DNA of 64,000 nt from Vibrio marisflavi CECT 7928 (GCF_921294215.1 NZ_CAKLDM010000002.1:1054001-1118000); one strand, 5' to 3'. Positions 1-8,954 are shown, numbered from the stretch's first letter. The notes: generated by a model not told the origin, from the sequence alone. Made by a program: numbers and translations.

Positions 1-67
1 TGTACGAAGCAAAGAGCCAGGGAAGAAATTGTATTGTTGCGAAACAGTTTGAAACTGTTAGCTCTGT

Positions 68-631
68 TTAATCCGAACTTTTTAGGTGTGGAAATAACTC
101 TTCAATATCCTTTTCAGAAAGGCTGCTAACGGTCTCGATGTTGGTGTCTGGAATGGTCTCTGGGTTTGGAAAATGCTTTAGAGCTTTTTCCAAACTGTCT
201 TCTCGAATCAAGTGAAATATCGGGTAGGGGGATCGGTTCGTTAGGTTGCCAACGTCTTCAGGCTCATTGCCAGCAAAGCAATAGTCTGGATGAAAGGTTG
301 CCACTTGGAATTCACCTTCTAACTGCTGCTGTTCAAGCATTGCGTCAATCCAGTTGATGAACAAGTTATACTCATAAAAATCGTTCAACATGTATGGCGT
401 AACGACAAGCGTGGTCTCAAGCTCACTTACCGTTGTCGACTGAAGCTTGTGCATTTCCTGCAGTATATCCTCTAAAAGTAGCTCTTCAATCTTGGCTTGA
501 CTTACTACGATTCTAATTTGTCCGTTACGCTGTGGTTTGGCTGCGAATGGACATAAGTTTAGTCCTATTACGACATTTTCCAACCAAGCTTCTACTTGCT
601 CGATGATCAGAGTTTCAGAATTTTGATTCAT
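68..631 (-). CDS. DUF1415 family protein
   Basis: A 187-residue soluble protein of the DUF1415 family, whose biochemical function is not established. The family hallmarks are visible: an N-terminal VIGLNLCPFA block (about residues 21-30), a FHPDYCFAG block (113-121) and the NLTNRSPYPIFHLIRE block (129-144). Conserved Cys, His and Arg residues in these blocks hint at a ligand or metal site, which is inference only. The ATG start puts the conserved Cys-Pro-Phe motif at the usual distance from the N-terminus. The gene lies 27 bp downstream of the MFS exporter gene on the same strand, so the two may be co-transcribed. No signal peptide or membrane segment is seen. Confidence 0.85.
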   Translation of the reverse strand: MNQNSETLIIEQVEAWLENVVIGLNLCPFAAKPQRNGQIRIVVSQAKIEELLLEDILQEMHKLQSTTVSELETTLVVTPYMLNDFYEYNLFINWIDAMLEQQQLEGEFQVATFHPDYCFAGNEPEDVGNLTNRSPYPIFHLIREDSLEKALKHFPNPETIPDTNIETVSSLSEKDIEELFPHLKSSD

Positions 632-658
632 TCTACTAGCTGCTCTTTATATCTCTGT

Positions 659-1882
659 TTATTTTGCTGCAACTTTAACCAGTTGCTTTTCACTATTGTC
701 TGCTACACGTGGATGTTGTTTGAGTAGTGCAAAGCTGAGCAGCAAAATTACTGCAATCAGTGCACTGCCTCCAATCATTACACCCAGCCAAGACATACTT
801 TGCCAGCAGTATAAGAGAAAGAAGCCACCTAAACTACCGCCAATATAATAATGTACAAGATAAAGAGCAGTTGCAGTTGCTTTCGCTTCGTTTGCATTTT
901 GACTTACCCAAGAGTATGCAAGTGTGTGAGTGAAGAAGCCACCTAGACTAATTAAAATTAAGCTCATGAACATTGCAGGTATCGTGTCAAAGTAGGCAAT
1001 TAGCAGACCGAAAAAACAAATAAACGCGCCAAGAATCATCCCATGTAGCGGGTTTCTCCTCGAGCACCATTTACCTGAAAAAGTCGAACTGACTGTACCA
1101 GCCAGGTAACATAAGAATATGAGGGAAGCCAGACCAATGGTTAGGTCATGAGGTGGAGCGACCAGTCGAAAACCCATAACAGTATAAACATTGACAAAAA
1201 GAGCGAAGTTAGCAGCGCCAATGAGCATTGCAAACCAAACCCTACGATTTTGAAGGTGTTTAATAACAGCTTTGTTATGGTGAAAAAATAGTCCTTTTTG
1301 AGGTTTGAATTGTTTTTGAGCAGGCAGTAGCTTATACACTGCAATAGCGCCCGCCACGGTAAGTAGTGCAATTAGAAGAACCGCATGCTTCCAACCATAG
1401 AGCTCCGTGAGTGTACCGCCAAGTATTCTGCCTGCGATGCCTCCTAATGAATTAGCGGCGATGTAGACCCCAATAGCATGTGAAAAGGCGGTTGAATGAA
1501 GCTCTTCAACCATGTAAGCCACTGCAACCGAGGCGAAGGCGGCGATAGCAATTCCCATCACTGCACGACCTAGGATTAACGCATAGAAGCTGTTACCTAG
1601 AACTAAGCTGATCCCAATGAATGGCATTGCAAAAAGCCCTATTAACATTATCTTTCGCCTACCCACAGATTCAGAGCATATCGCCCAAGGGACAAGGCAA
1701 ACTGACAATGCAAGCGTTGAAGCTGCGAATATCCAATTTGAGGTGGTCTCAGAAATTGACAATGACTGAGATAACAGTGGAAGTATGGGTTGGAAGTAAT
1801 AGAGGTTACAAAATATCAGGAATGAGCCTAGCGCTAAGCTTATGATGACTCGACGATATTCTACGGTATTGTGCTCGATCAT
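659..1882 (-). CDS. MFS transporter (YnfM-like drug/metabolite exporter)
   Basis: A 407-residue major facilitator with about 12 hydrophobic segments. The cytoplasmic loop between helices 2 and 3 carries the MFS signature as SVGRRKIMLIG (about residues 71-81), and helix 5 has the glycine-rich NSLGGIAGRILGG stretch typical of proton-coupled exporters. The overall pattern resembles the E. coli YnfM group; the substrate cannot be read from sequence. The start ATG is preceded by a GAGAG ribosome-binding site. The gene diverges from a LysR-type regulator across a short spacer with a palindrome, the classic layout of a LysR-controlled exporter, so regulation by that neighbour is likely (inference). 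Confidence 0.85.
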   Translation of the reverse strand: MIEHNTVEYRRVIISLALGSFLIFCNLYYFQPILPLLSQSLSISETTSNWIFAASTLALSVCLVPWAICSESVGRRKIMLIGLFAMPFIGISLVLGNSFYALILGRAVMGIAIAAFASVAVAYMVEELHSTAFSHAIGVYIAANSLGGIAGRILGGTLTELYGWKHAVLLIALLTVAGAIAVYKLLPAQKQFKPQKGLFFHHNKAVIKHLQNRRVWFAMLIGAANFALFVNVYTVMGFRLVAPPHDLTIGLASLIFLCYLAGTVSSTFSGKWCSRRNPLHGMILGAFICFFGLLIAYFDTIPAMFMSLILISLGGFFTHTLAYSWVSQNANEAKATATALYLVHYYIGGSLGGFFLLYCWQSMSWLGVMIGGSALIAVILLLSFALLKQHPRVADNSEKQLVKVAAK

Positions 1883-1939
1883 TTTATATCTCTCAAAGGC
1901 TATGTGATCAAGCTAGCATCACCAGTATCATTAATAAAA

Positions 1940-1954
1940 TATATTTAAAATATA
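1940..1954. promoter_or_regulatory. Perfect palindrome in the MFS/lysR divergent promoter
   Basis: A 15-bp perfect palindrome, TATATTTAAAATATA, lies 22 bp before the preferred start of the LysR gene and 57 bp before the divergent MFS gene. LysR-type regulators usually bind AT-rich interrupted dyads in such intergenic regions and control both genes. The spacer is very AT-rich, so chance occurrence is not excluded; no inducer can be guessed. Confidence 0.4.
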
Positions 1955-1976
1955 AATACGATAAAAAATGTATATC

Positions 1977-2846
1977 ATGGAAATCCGTCAACTTAAACAC
2001 TTTATTTCCGTTGCCGAGCATGGTCACTTTACCCATGCGGCTAATAGTTTGAATATTGCTCAGCCGGCTCTTAGCATTTCAATCAAGAAGTTTGAACAGC
2101 AGCTAGGGGTTGAGCTTTTTAGCAGGAAAGATCGAAAAGTAGAACTGACTCAAGAAGGGATTGTTCTAATGGAGCACGCAAAGCGGATTCTACAGCAGGT
2201 GGAAGATGCGAAGTTAGCGATAGATGAGTTGTTAGGCTTGGAAAAGGGAGAGGTTAGGTTAGGTGCACCGAGTATGATGGGATCTTACTTCTTTCCCGAA
2301 ATTATTATGGCTTTTAAGTCAAAGTACCCACAGTTGAAATTGGTGCTTATCGATGCAGGTACACAGTCAATTCGCGAGATGTTGTTGAGTGGTGAACTAG
2401 ATATTGGGGTCATTCTTGAAAGAGATGTTCCCGAAGAGCTAGAGACGGATCATTTGCTAAAGGCTGAAATGCTTGCTGTTATTGGTGATACGCACGAGTT
2501 AGCAGACAAATCTTCAATCACATATGAAGAATTTTTTTCGCAGGATTTAGTCATGTTCAAGCCTGGCTACTTCCATCGTGATTATATCGATCAAGCTTCA
2601 CAGCAGTACGGACATAGCTTGAAGTTGTCATACGAAACCAACTTACTGACTATGATTTTAAGCATTGTGAAAAGAGAGTTCGCAGTGACGGCTCTATTAG
2701 ATTTAGTTACCCATCACGAGCAAGGTATAAAAGGTATTCCGTTTCAAGAGCGAATCTATTTGGATCTGGCATTGGCGTGGCGGAAAGATGGTTATCAGTC
2801 GAATGCAGATCGAGCTTTCATTGAGTTTATAAAGCGGTATGTATAG
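1977..2846 (+). CDS. LysR-type transcriptional regulator
   Basis: A 289-residue LysR-type regulator. The N-terminal winged helix-turn-helix is clear (MEIRQLKHFISVAEHGHFTH, then AANSLNIAQPALSISIKKFE), followed by a linker helix and a periplasmic-binding-protein-like effector domain from about residue 90. An ATG nine bases upstream at 1968 would add MYI; I prefer 1977 because the family usually begins MEIRQL and neither site has a strong ribosome-binding site. The effector domain is of the CynR/CysB type, ligand unknown. It is divergent from the MFS exporter and probably controls it and its own gene. Confidence 0.88.
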   Translation: MEIRQLKHFISVAEHGHFTHAANSLNIAQPALSISIKKFEQQLGVELFSRKDRKVELTQEGIVLMEHAKRILQQVEDAKLAIDELLGLEKGEVRLGAPSMMGSYFFPEIIMAFKSKYPQLKLVLIDAGTQSIREMLLSGELDIGVILERDVPEELETDHLLKAEMLAVIGDTHELADKSSITYEEFFSQDLVMFKPGYFHRDYIDQASQQYGHSLKLSYETNLLTMILSIVKREFAVTALLDLVTHHEQGIKGIPFQERIYLDLALAWRKDGYQSNADRAFIEFIKRYV

Positions 2847-2881
2847 TGGAAGCGCTCTGCCATATATGGTTTGCCAACAAC

Positions 2882-3589
2882 TTACAGCTGATTGAATAGT
2901 AAGGTGTACCTATTTTCTAGTTGTCGATTGTTTTGTAGCTTTGCAATTTTAATCAATAACTTAGTTGATTCTCGCCTGTACCCATAAACACTGTGGAAGT
3001 TAGTGAGCCTTGCTTCGGCTTTAGCGTAATTTTTCATTTCAACATCAATTCGGCACAATTGGATCAATGAAACATATCGATTGGGTTCATACCCTAACGC
3101 ACGACTAAAATTTTTGTACGCCAATTGCTTTTCACCAGATTTCAGCATGCATAGCCCGTAATTTTCATAGCTGGCGGCGACATGCAGATAAGAAGAATTG
3201 GTAGCAGCTTTAAAGTAATTCTGTGCTTTAAGGTATTGGTTTTGCGTGCAAAGATAAGTGCCGTAATTATTGAGTACATATCCATTTTTGGGAAAACGTT
3301 GCACCGCTTGGCTGTATATCTTATTTGCCGACTCAAGTTCATTAACTTGCTCGTAATATTGAGCTAATGCAAGTAGCACGAATAAGTTCGTTGGATCTAT
3401 ATTGTAGGCTTTTAGCAGGTTTTCACGAGCTTTTATAATCTCACCGTGTGCCATATAGGCGACACCAAGCTCAGCTCGTGAGATCGCAGACTTTTCTGAA
3501 CGGGCTAGATCATCATTATAAGTATTAGTTGATGTACACGCGCTTAGGAAGGTGATGAGGATCGCGGCTGGAGTTAGACTGTGCTTCAT
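2882..3589 (-). CDS. PilF/PilW-like TPR lipoprotein
   Basis: A 235-residue predicted lipoprotein. The signal peptide ends in a lipobox, LSAC, with the acceptor Cys at residue 18. At least four tetratricopeptide repeats follow between about residues 36 and 190, including the NNYGTYLC motif found in PilF/PilW. PilF pilotins help the type IV pilus secretin (PilQ) assemble in the outer membrane. In vibrios the main pilF copy sits near ispG, whereas this one has no pilus genes beside it. It is therefore either a paralogue serving another secretin or envelope complex, or a relocated pilF. The call to the family is firm; the role is inferred. Confidence 0.75.
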   Translation of the reverse strand: MKHSLTPAAILITFLSACTSTNTYNDDLARSEKSAISRAELGVAYMAHGEIIKARENLLKAYNIDPTNLFVLLALAQYYEQVNELESANKIYSQAVQRFPKNGYVLNNYGTYLCTQNQYLKAQNYFKAATNSSYLHVAASYENYGLCMLKSGEKQLAYKNFSRALGYEPNRYVSLIQLCRIDVEMKNYAKAEARLTNFHSVYGYRRESTKLLIKIAKLQNNRQLENRYTLLFNQL

Positions 3590-3712
3590 AGGCGCTCTTA
3601 ACTATTTGAAACGCCTATTATATTAATAATTACGGTGTACCTCTTTATTGATAGTCGCTACTGCGATAACTCATACAATACATAGAGTCACCAAGGTGTG
3701 AGATTACATCTG

Positions 3713-4654
3713 CTAGTCGTCTACGGTGAAGCGCTCTTCACTAAATTGAGCCAAGTCGTAAGGAGTTTGTTGATAAACACAGTAGTTAAGCCAATTTGAA
3801 AACAACAAATGCCCGTGACTTCTCCACGTCGCTTTAGGAGTGCTATTTACGTCGTTGTTTGGGTAGTAATTGACTGGAATCGCAGGATCTGATCCTTCTT
3901 TTACATCGCGTGTATATTCTGAGTGTAGGGTGAGGGCGTCGTATTCAGGGTGACCTGTAACAAAGACGTTGCGTTTGTCTTTTGTAGCCGCAAGGTAAAC
4001 TCCGGCGATGTCAGACGTTGCCAAAATGTCTAGGTCGGTATTTTCGTCAATGAATGTAGAAGAAAAGTCTGCATATCGAGAGTGCGGAGCTAAAAATGAA
4101 TCGTCGAAGCCTCTTAGAATAGGATGGTAAGGCTGGTGAATTTCATGCATATAGACACCAGATAGCTTTTTATTTCGTGTTCTCTTAGGAAGATTATATA
4201 GAAGCTTTAATCCTGCCTGAGCAGCCCAACAAACGTAAAGTGTGGACGTGACGTGGTCACGTGCCCAGTGCATGATGCTTTGTAAGTGTTCCCAATAAAT
4301 AACGTCTTCAAATTGCACTAGACCTAATGGTGCTCCAGTAATGATTAACCCATCATAATTTTGGTTTTTGATGGTCTCAAATTGGCGGTAAAAATTATTT
4401 AGGTGTTCAGTGGGAGTGTTCTTGCTAGGACGATTATCAATGCGAAGGAGTTCGACATCCACTTGAAGCGGGCTGTTTGATAGCAGTCTTAGAAACTGAG
4501 TCTCCGTCTCTATTTTTTTAGGCATTAGATTTAGGATAAGCACTTTCAGTGGCCTGATTTCTTGGCTAGAAGCACGAGTCTCTGGCATGACGAAAATATT
4601 CTCATGCCTCAATACGTCGGAAGCAGGTAACTGATCGGGAATTTTTATTGGCAC
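3713..4654 (-). CDS. metA: Homoserine O-succinyltransferase MetA
   Basis: Transfers an acyl group (normally succinyl) to homoserine, the first committed step of methionine synthesis. The protein is 313 residues with the start chosen here, close to E. coli MetA. I start at the GTG at 4654 because it gives the family N-terminus [11 protein letters not shown] and is preceded by AGGAAGG with four bases between; an in-frame ATG 75 bases upstream would run over the promoter and MetJ-like sites. The catalytic Cys is in YVCWAAQAG, and the His and Glu partners are in [10 protein letters not shown]. It is a single gene, divergent from a small kinase gene. Confidence 0.93.
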   Translation of the reverse strand: MPIKIPDQLPASDVLRHENIFVMPETRASSQEIRPLKVLILNLMPKKIETETQFLRLLSNSPLQVDVELLRIDNRPSKNTPTEHLNNFYRQFETIKNQNYDGLIITGAPLGLVQFEDVIYWEHLQSIMHWARDHVTSTLYVCWAAQAGLKLLYNLPKRTRNKKLSGVYMHEIHQPYHPILRGFDDSFLAPHSRYADFSSTFIDENTDLDILATSDIAGVYLAATKDKRNVFVTGHPEYDALTLHSEYTRDVKEGSDPAIPVNYYPNNDVNSTPKATWRSHGHLLFSNWLNYCVYQQTPYDLAQFSEERFTVDD

Positions 4655-4674
4655 GGTGCCTTCCTTTTTATTCT

Positions 4675-4690
4675 GGACGTCTATACTTCT
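4675..4690 (-). promoter_or_regulatory. Candidate MetJ operator (two tandem met boxes) at metA
   Basis: Two adjacent octamers, GGACGTCT (7/8 to the met-box consensus AGACGTCT) and ATACTTCT (6/8), lie about 20-36 bases upstream of the metA GTG. They overlap a possible -10 element, TATAGA, on the minus strand. MetJ with S-adenosylmethionine represses met genes through tandem met boxes in gammaproteobacteria, so the position is sensible. Only two boxes are recognisable and the second is weak. Confidence 0.5.
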
Positions 4691-4775
4691 AAACCTAACC
4701 CAATTGAAAAGAGATGTCGATAGCTCCAAAAACTTTTTTAGGATAGATTGTGCCTTAACAATACTTTTAGGCTAG

Positions 4776-5168
4776 ATGATGACTTCAACACTAAAGCTAA
4801 TCTTGATCAGAGGGCTGCCAGGTTCTGGAAAATCCACGTTGGCGAAAAAATACCAAATGAATCACTATGAAGCTGATATGTACTTTGTTAATGAACAGGG
4901 TAAGTACATCTTTGATGCGAGCAAGCTTAAACAGGCTCATGCGTGGTGTCAGTACAAGGTAGGGCAGTCACTTTCACTAGGGCAAAGTGCAGTCGTATCC
5001 AATACATTTGTGCGTTTGTGGGAAATCAAGCCCTATCAAAAAATGGCACAAAAATATGGTGCAAAGTTCGAAATTATAGAATGCCATGCCACTTACGCAA
5101 ACACGCATGGCGTACCACAAGAAAGCATCGATAGAATGAAAAGTAGGTGGCAATCGATGAAGTACTAA
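4776..5168 (+). CDS. Small P-loop kinase-like ATP-binding protein
   Basis: A 130-residue protein with an N-terminal Walker A motif, RGLPGSGKST (about residues 13-22), and little else beyond a compact nucleoside-kinase-like fold. It resembles the predicted P-loop kinases of the NEDD4-binding-protein-2/zeta-toxin type (AAA_33-like). Residues DMYF and VVSNTFV are compatible with the acceptor-binding and Walker B regions. The substrate is unknown. The start ATG follows TTTAGG by four bases; a second ATG is immediately adjacent. It is divergent from metA and stands alone. No toxin/antitoxin partner is visible next to it. Confidence 0.7.
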   Translation: MMTSTLKLILIRGLPGSGKSTLAKKYQMNHYEADMYFVNEQGKYIFDASKLKQAHAWCQYKVGQSLSLGQSAVVSNTFVRLWEIKPYQKMAQKYGAKFEIIECHATYANTHGVPQESIDRMKSRWQSMKY

Positions 5169-5683
5169 AGATTTTGGTCACGACCTTCTATTATTTATAA
5201 AAACAGTACAGTGGCTTTAATCATTGCTTCCTCTAAATCCAAAAAGAACAGTCGCTTGACTCTTAAATGTTGTAATCGGGGAGAGTCATATATTATATGA
5301 AAAATATGCCGAAGAAATAATCGAGTATTCCATTCTGGAATGTATATATTATGAATATTATTTTGATTATAAGTATGTAAGGTTCCATAATGTAGCAATT
5401 CAATAGAACCATACCTAGACACAAGTTTTATCCCGTCGTAGGAGATTTATAAATATATACTGATTACTTAATTATTATCTTTTGTCAGTTTTCTATAATT
5501 AGGCAAATAATAGATGTCAACTGAACTGGTAGGAATGTTATATTTTTAATTAATAACTAGAAACTTGTCACTTGAAACTTAACGGTTGCTAATTTTTGAT
5601 TTATATAACTAAATCATTCATGAAGGCAAGAAGTAAAGGCTTGAGTTCGCTGGTTATATTTTTTATATTTTAAAGGTATAAAT
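5169..5683. other. AT-rich non-coding stretch
   Basis: About 515 bp without a gene I can support. It is clearly more AT-rich than the surrounding coding DNA, especially after 5400, and leads into the equally AT-rich kinase-like gene. A 75-codon minus-strand reading frame (5195-5422) has a GTG start, no ribosome-binding site and no recognisable protein features, so I treat it as chance. No terminator with a clear hairpin and T-run was found. Confidence 0.5.
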
Positions 5684-6571
5684 ATGTACGTTAATATGTC
5701 CTTAATAAATACTCGCTTGGAATTGGTTTCTGCGCTAGGTGAAGCGGGTTTTTCTGACAATGATAAGCTTAGAGCTGGCAGAAACTCTTCAGGCGATTAT
5801 ATCATATATAGATCTGGTGACTCAAAAATTTTAGACAATGGAAATATTATCGTACGGAGCAGAAATAGAGAACAAAGGCAAAGAATTGAAGGCGTTTATA
5901 ATCTTATCTATCCTTTTTTAAGTCCCGAGCAAAGAATGGCAATAAATAATCATAGGGATAAAGAAAAGGGTTTTTTTACTATTTCAAGAAGGAACATAAA
6001 GAAATCACTCACTCCGAAAAAAATTCATTCTGCTCTAAAGTGCATAAAAATAGCATCAGGACATCACCGTACAACCTATATAGATACAGACTTAGGTTTC
6101 GGATATAAAATAGCAAAACAAAAATATTTGAATAAAGCAGCAAAGATGAGCAATGAAGACTTGAGGCTAAACGAAATTTATAATTCTGATATGTTTTATA
6201 ATGGTCGATATAAGCAGAGGGGGCAAGTTCAGGTTGTCAATAATATTGGTAGTATAGAAACAAGTGAAGGGATTACACGATTTATTCTATTTAAAAATGC
6301 TGAAAAGCTATCTGAAGGTGAAAAGATCCCCATGAGTGCTGTTACTATGCTTCAGAACATGGGATTCAACCCAATTGATTTAAAACCATCTAATTTTGTA
6401 AAAGTAAAGTTTAACGGAAGGTACGACTATATACCAATTGATGCTAAATATATAGGGCGAACAGAATTGCATGCTATAGGAAGAAGTAATAGCATTCGAA
6501 GTAAAACGGTCAGAAGAGAACGTAGGGGCAGAGATATGTATCACGGTAAATATATAGATAAAAATAACTAA
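5684..6571 (+). CDS. Protein with degenerate OspG/HopBF1-like kinase motifs
   Basis: A 295-residue soluble, lysine- and arginine-rich protein that I do not recognise as a named family. The second half carries kinase-like landmarks: GYKIAK (candidate ATP-binding Lys142), a following Glu164 where the alpha-C glutamate should be, IDLKPSNFV (230-239) matching the D-x-K-x-x-N catalytic loop without the usual HR, and PIDAK (251-255) where the DFG Asp is expected. The order and spacing resemble the minimal effector kinases OspG, NleH and HopBF1, which lack an activation loop. The first 100 residues have no clear similarity. AAAGG sits six bases before the ATG. The gene is much more AT-rich than its neighbours, suggesting transfer. 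Confidence 0.5.
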   Translation: MYVNMSLINTRLELVSALGEAGFSDNDKLRAGRNSSGDYIIYRSGDSKILDNGNIIVRSRNREQRQRIEGVYNLIYPFLSPEQRMAINNHRDKEKGFFTISRRNIKKSLTPKKIHSALKCIKIASGHHRTTYIDTDLGFGYKIAKQKYLNKAAKMSNEDLRLNEIYNSDMFYNGRYKQRGQVQVVNNIGSIETSEGITRFILFKNAEKLSEGEKIPMSAVTMLQNMGFNPIDLKPSNFVKVKFNGRYDYIPIDAKYIGRTELHAIGRSNSIRSKTVRRERRGRDMYHGKYIDKNN

Positions 6572-6707
6572 TTTGAAAGGGATAAGGGCAATCTACAACG
6601 CTGTATTGTTGAAGATGTGCATAGGTAATTTAGTTGTACTAATTTAGTCTTATCTCAGAGTCAACTATGCTTATGCTGTTTTGAGGTATTTACTTTACTA
6701 CCTACAG

Positions 6708-7403
6708 CTAAAGATCTAGTTTCACTTCCGCTAGTAGCTTTGTATTGTTTTCTTTCAGATACCAATCATTGGTTACTAGCCGCACACTACCGACAGTATG
6801 AGTACCAAAATTATATTCACGGTACTTTTTCAGCAACTCAAATAATTGATTGGCGTTGTGTAATGGCTGCTTAAATCGAACCACCGTAGAGTGTGCTGTT
6901 GCGATGTTGTACCTTGCATCTTTACCGAATTGTAATTTAGATTTTTTTAATCCAGTCCTTAGACTATTTCGCAGCTCATTTAAACTTTCACCTTGCATAA
7001 TGCCTTGCAGCAGAATGCAACTAGGAGAGGCGGTAACCCCTTTAAATTTCAATTCGAAAGGGCTTACTGATTGAACCGCCTCTTTAAACACTTCGGCATA
7101 GTCTTGTCCTTCACTATCAGAGATATGAAAGTTTTCATAGCACGTTATTATAGTAAGAACTGTTACATGGAGTTCCGATATTGCGGGATAGTATTGCTCT
7201 GGTTCTAAAGATTTAAGGTCGTTCAAAAAGTTGGAAATATTTTCGGTTAACGGAGTACTACCCCTAAGATAAGACAGCGTTGTAATTCCTCGACGGTTAT
7301 CTGATGGACTGTCAATCAACTTATCGGTTTGGTATGTTCCGGCTTTTATCACTTGCTCGAAGTTATCCCACATACTGTCGTAAATTCGTTTTTCTTCTCT
7401 CAC
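6708..7403 (-). CDS. 2H phosphoesterase (LigT/2'-5' RNA ligase-like)
   Basis: A 231-residue protein with two H-x-T/S-x motifs characteristic of the 2H phosphoesterase fold: HVTVL (about residues 79-83) and HSTVV (about 170-174). These histidine pairs act on 2',3'-cyclic phosphates or 2'-5' linkages in RNA and nucleotides. The exact substrate cannot be deduced. The start is a GTG with a weak ribosome-binding site; an in-frame ATG ten codons later (7373) is an alternative. No membrane segment is seen. It lies beside a nitrilase-family gene and an acetyltransferase in the same orientation but with gaps near 190 and 80 bp, so an operon is uncertain. Confidence 0.72.
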   Translation of the reverse strand: MREEKRIYDSMWDNFEQVIKAGTYQTDKLIDSPSDNRRGITTLSYLRGSTPLTENISNFLNDLKSLEPEQYYPAISELHVTVLTIITCYENFHISDSEGQDYAEVFKEAVQSVSPFELKFKGVTASPSCILLQGIMQGESLNELRNSLRTGLKKSKLQFGKDARYNIATAHSTVVRFKQPLHNANQLFELLKKYREYNFGTHTVGSVRLVTNDWYLKENNTKLLAEVKLDL

Positions 7404-7595
7404 CTAAAACCGTTTCCTACTTAATAGAGCTCTTCTTAAAGTACATACAAACACGTTAACGAGTACATTTGCATATCCACGTGTTCTTTTGCCATTGAAC
7501 AAGCTAGATACATCAATATTATATAAATGTTGAACTTATAGTTACGCAAAAACTGAATACTGCTTCACCTACGATCAATGTGGTTATCCACCAGT

Positions 7596-8363
7596 CTATT
7601 TCTGGGCTCTTTCAAATGGATGATAACTAAAGTCGCAAAGCTGGCCATTGGTGTATGAACATAGAGTTAAACCTTCTTTATTTTCACTCCCTTCACCAAC
7701 AATGCTGCCATTATTGTCCCATACACTACATCTACCTGCTGTATCCAATCCCCCTGTTTTACCGACATAGTTTGAGAGTAAGACCGGAGTGTTAATTTTC
7801 TTTGCAATATTAGACAGCAATTTACTATCTTCGAAAAAGCCGTTTTTTGCAATTAAGGCACTGACTAAATACACGTCTGCATTATCTTTATAAGCATCGT
7901 TATAGTGTTGCTCCTCTGTAAAATCGGCACATACGGCCAATGCTAGCTTTACTCTATTAACACTAAAGAAGCAGTTTTTCTCACCTGCTGCACAGTATTT
8001 TTCCTCGCCTTGATGGAGGTACTGTTTATGATAGAAGTCTACGCTTCTATTAGGATGAAGGATGGCTGCACTTATATAAGGCTTAGATTGCTTGGTTCTT
8101 AAAGGTAATCCAACTATTACAGTTAATCCTTCTGAAACAGCTATGTTAGAAAGCTCTTTAATGATGCTTGATGACCTGCTTAATGCTAGGCTTTCAAGTA
8201 ATTCGAGTTCATAACCCGTCAGAGAGAGTTCTGGAAAGACAACAACATCTACCTCTAGTTGAGCCGCATGAGAACACGCTGCTTTGTGCCATTTGAGGTT
8301 GTTTGCGATGTTACCGCTATCCACTTTAAGCTGCGCCAAAGCAAACCTAACGAAACTATTCAT
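7596..8363 (-). CDS. Carbon-nitrogen (nitrilase-superfamily) hydrolase
   Basis: A 255-residue nitrilase-superfamily amidohydrolase. The Glu-Lys-Cys triad is visible: Glu in VVFPELSLTGYE, Lys in YHKQYLHQGEEKY and Cys in LAVCADF. The proteins hydrolyse amides or nitriles by a thioester intermediate; the substrate here is unknown, perhaps an omega-amide or a carbamoylated compound. I start at the ATG at 8363 because it gives MNSFVRFALAQL, the usual position of the first strand, and is preceded by TAGGT at a suitable distance; an ATG seven codons upstream (8384) has no ribosome-binding site. Confidence 0.82.
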   Translation of the reverse strand: MNSFVRFALAQLKVDSGNIANNLKWHKAACSHAAQLEVDVVVFPELSLTGYELELLESLALSRSSSIIKELSNIAVSEGLTVIVGLPLRTKQSKPYISAAILHPNRSVDFYHKQYLHQGEEKYCAAGEKNCFFSVNRVKLALAVCADFTEEQHYNDAYKDNADVYLVSALIAKNGFFEDSKLLSNIAKKINTPVLLSNYVGKTGGLDTAGRCSVWDNNGSIVGEGSENKEGLTLCSYTNGQLCDFSYHPFERAQK

Positions 8364-8444
8364 TACTCGATACCTACGAACCATAAAACAACGGGTTATA
8401 TGAGGGTAGCCATCCTATCACGCATAAGAAAAATAGGGCAAATC

Positions 8445-8954
8445 TCACGATAGGTTTATAGACATACGAACAAGATCCCAGTTGTTTCCGTTGAAAGAGC
8501 GGATATCACTAACAATATCATAGGTCCTGAAACCAAGCTTTTCATAGCATGCAATGGCAGGCTTATTATGAGCAAAAACGTTGAGCAATAATCTCTGCGA
8601 ACTATATTTGTTCTTGGCTTTACTTATAACAAGATCTAGGATTTTCGCTCCATATCCTTTCCCTCTATGTGCTGGACTTACAAATACTCTACATACTCGA
8701 TACTCAGTTTTTGATACTTTATATAGTTCGCAAAATCCAACTGCTTCATTTCGTACTATCAGTAAAAAGGGCTTAGCTTGAACTTGGGTGTAGTGCTGCT
8801 GAAGTTGCTCTATTGTGAGTGGGAATTCAAATTTTGGCCCACCCCATAGATAATTGAGTTCACTAGAGTCAATCCAATTGATGAGCAACTTAAAGTCCTT
8901 TGGCAAAAAATCAGCAAGTTCAGCGCGTAAGTGGTTTAGGTTTGCAGCGTCCAT
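8445..8954 (-). CDS. GNAT-family N-acetyltransferase
   Basis: A 169-residue GNAT acetyltransferase. The acetyl-CoA pyrophosphate loop is VSPAHRGKGYGAKIL (about residues 92-106), followed by the C-terminal NKPAIACYEKLGFRTYDI block typical of the RimI-like group. The acceptor substrate is not predictable. The N-terminal 30 residues (LPKDFKLLINWIDSSEL) resemble the RimL/aminoglycoside-type entry. It sits 81 bp upstream of the nitrilase-like gene on the same strand, and its 3' end lies 60-90 bp before that gene's start, so co-transcription is possible. Confidence 0.82.
   Translation of the reverse strand: MDAANLNHLRAELADFLPKDFKLLINWIDSSELNYLWGGPKFEFPLTIEQLQQHYTQVQAKPFLLIVRNEAVGFCELYKVSKTEYRVCRVFVSPAHRGKGYGAKILDLVISKAKNKYSSQRLLLNVFAHNKPAIACYEKLGFRTYDIVSDIRSFNGNNWDLVRMSINLS

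Noticed and set aside
4655..4729. Longer N-terminus for MetA from the ATG at 4729
   Set aside because: It would place coding sequence over the candidate promoter and met boxes, and the GTG at 4654 has the better ribosome-binding site and family start.
5195..5422. 75-codon minus-strand reading frame
   Set aside because: GTG start without a ribosome-binding site, in AT-rich DNA, with no recognisable motif.
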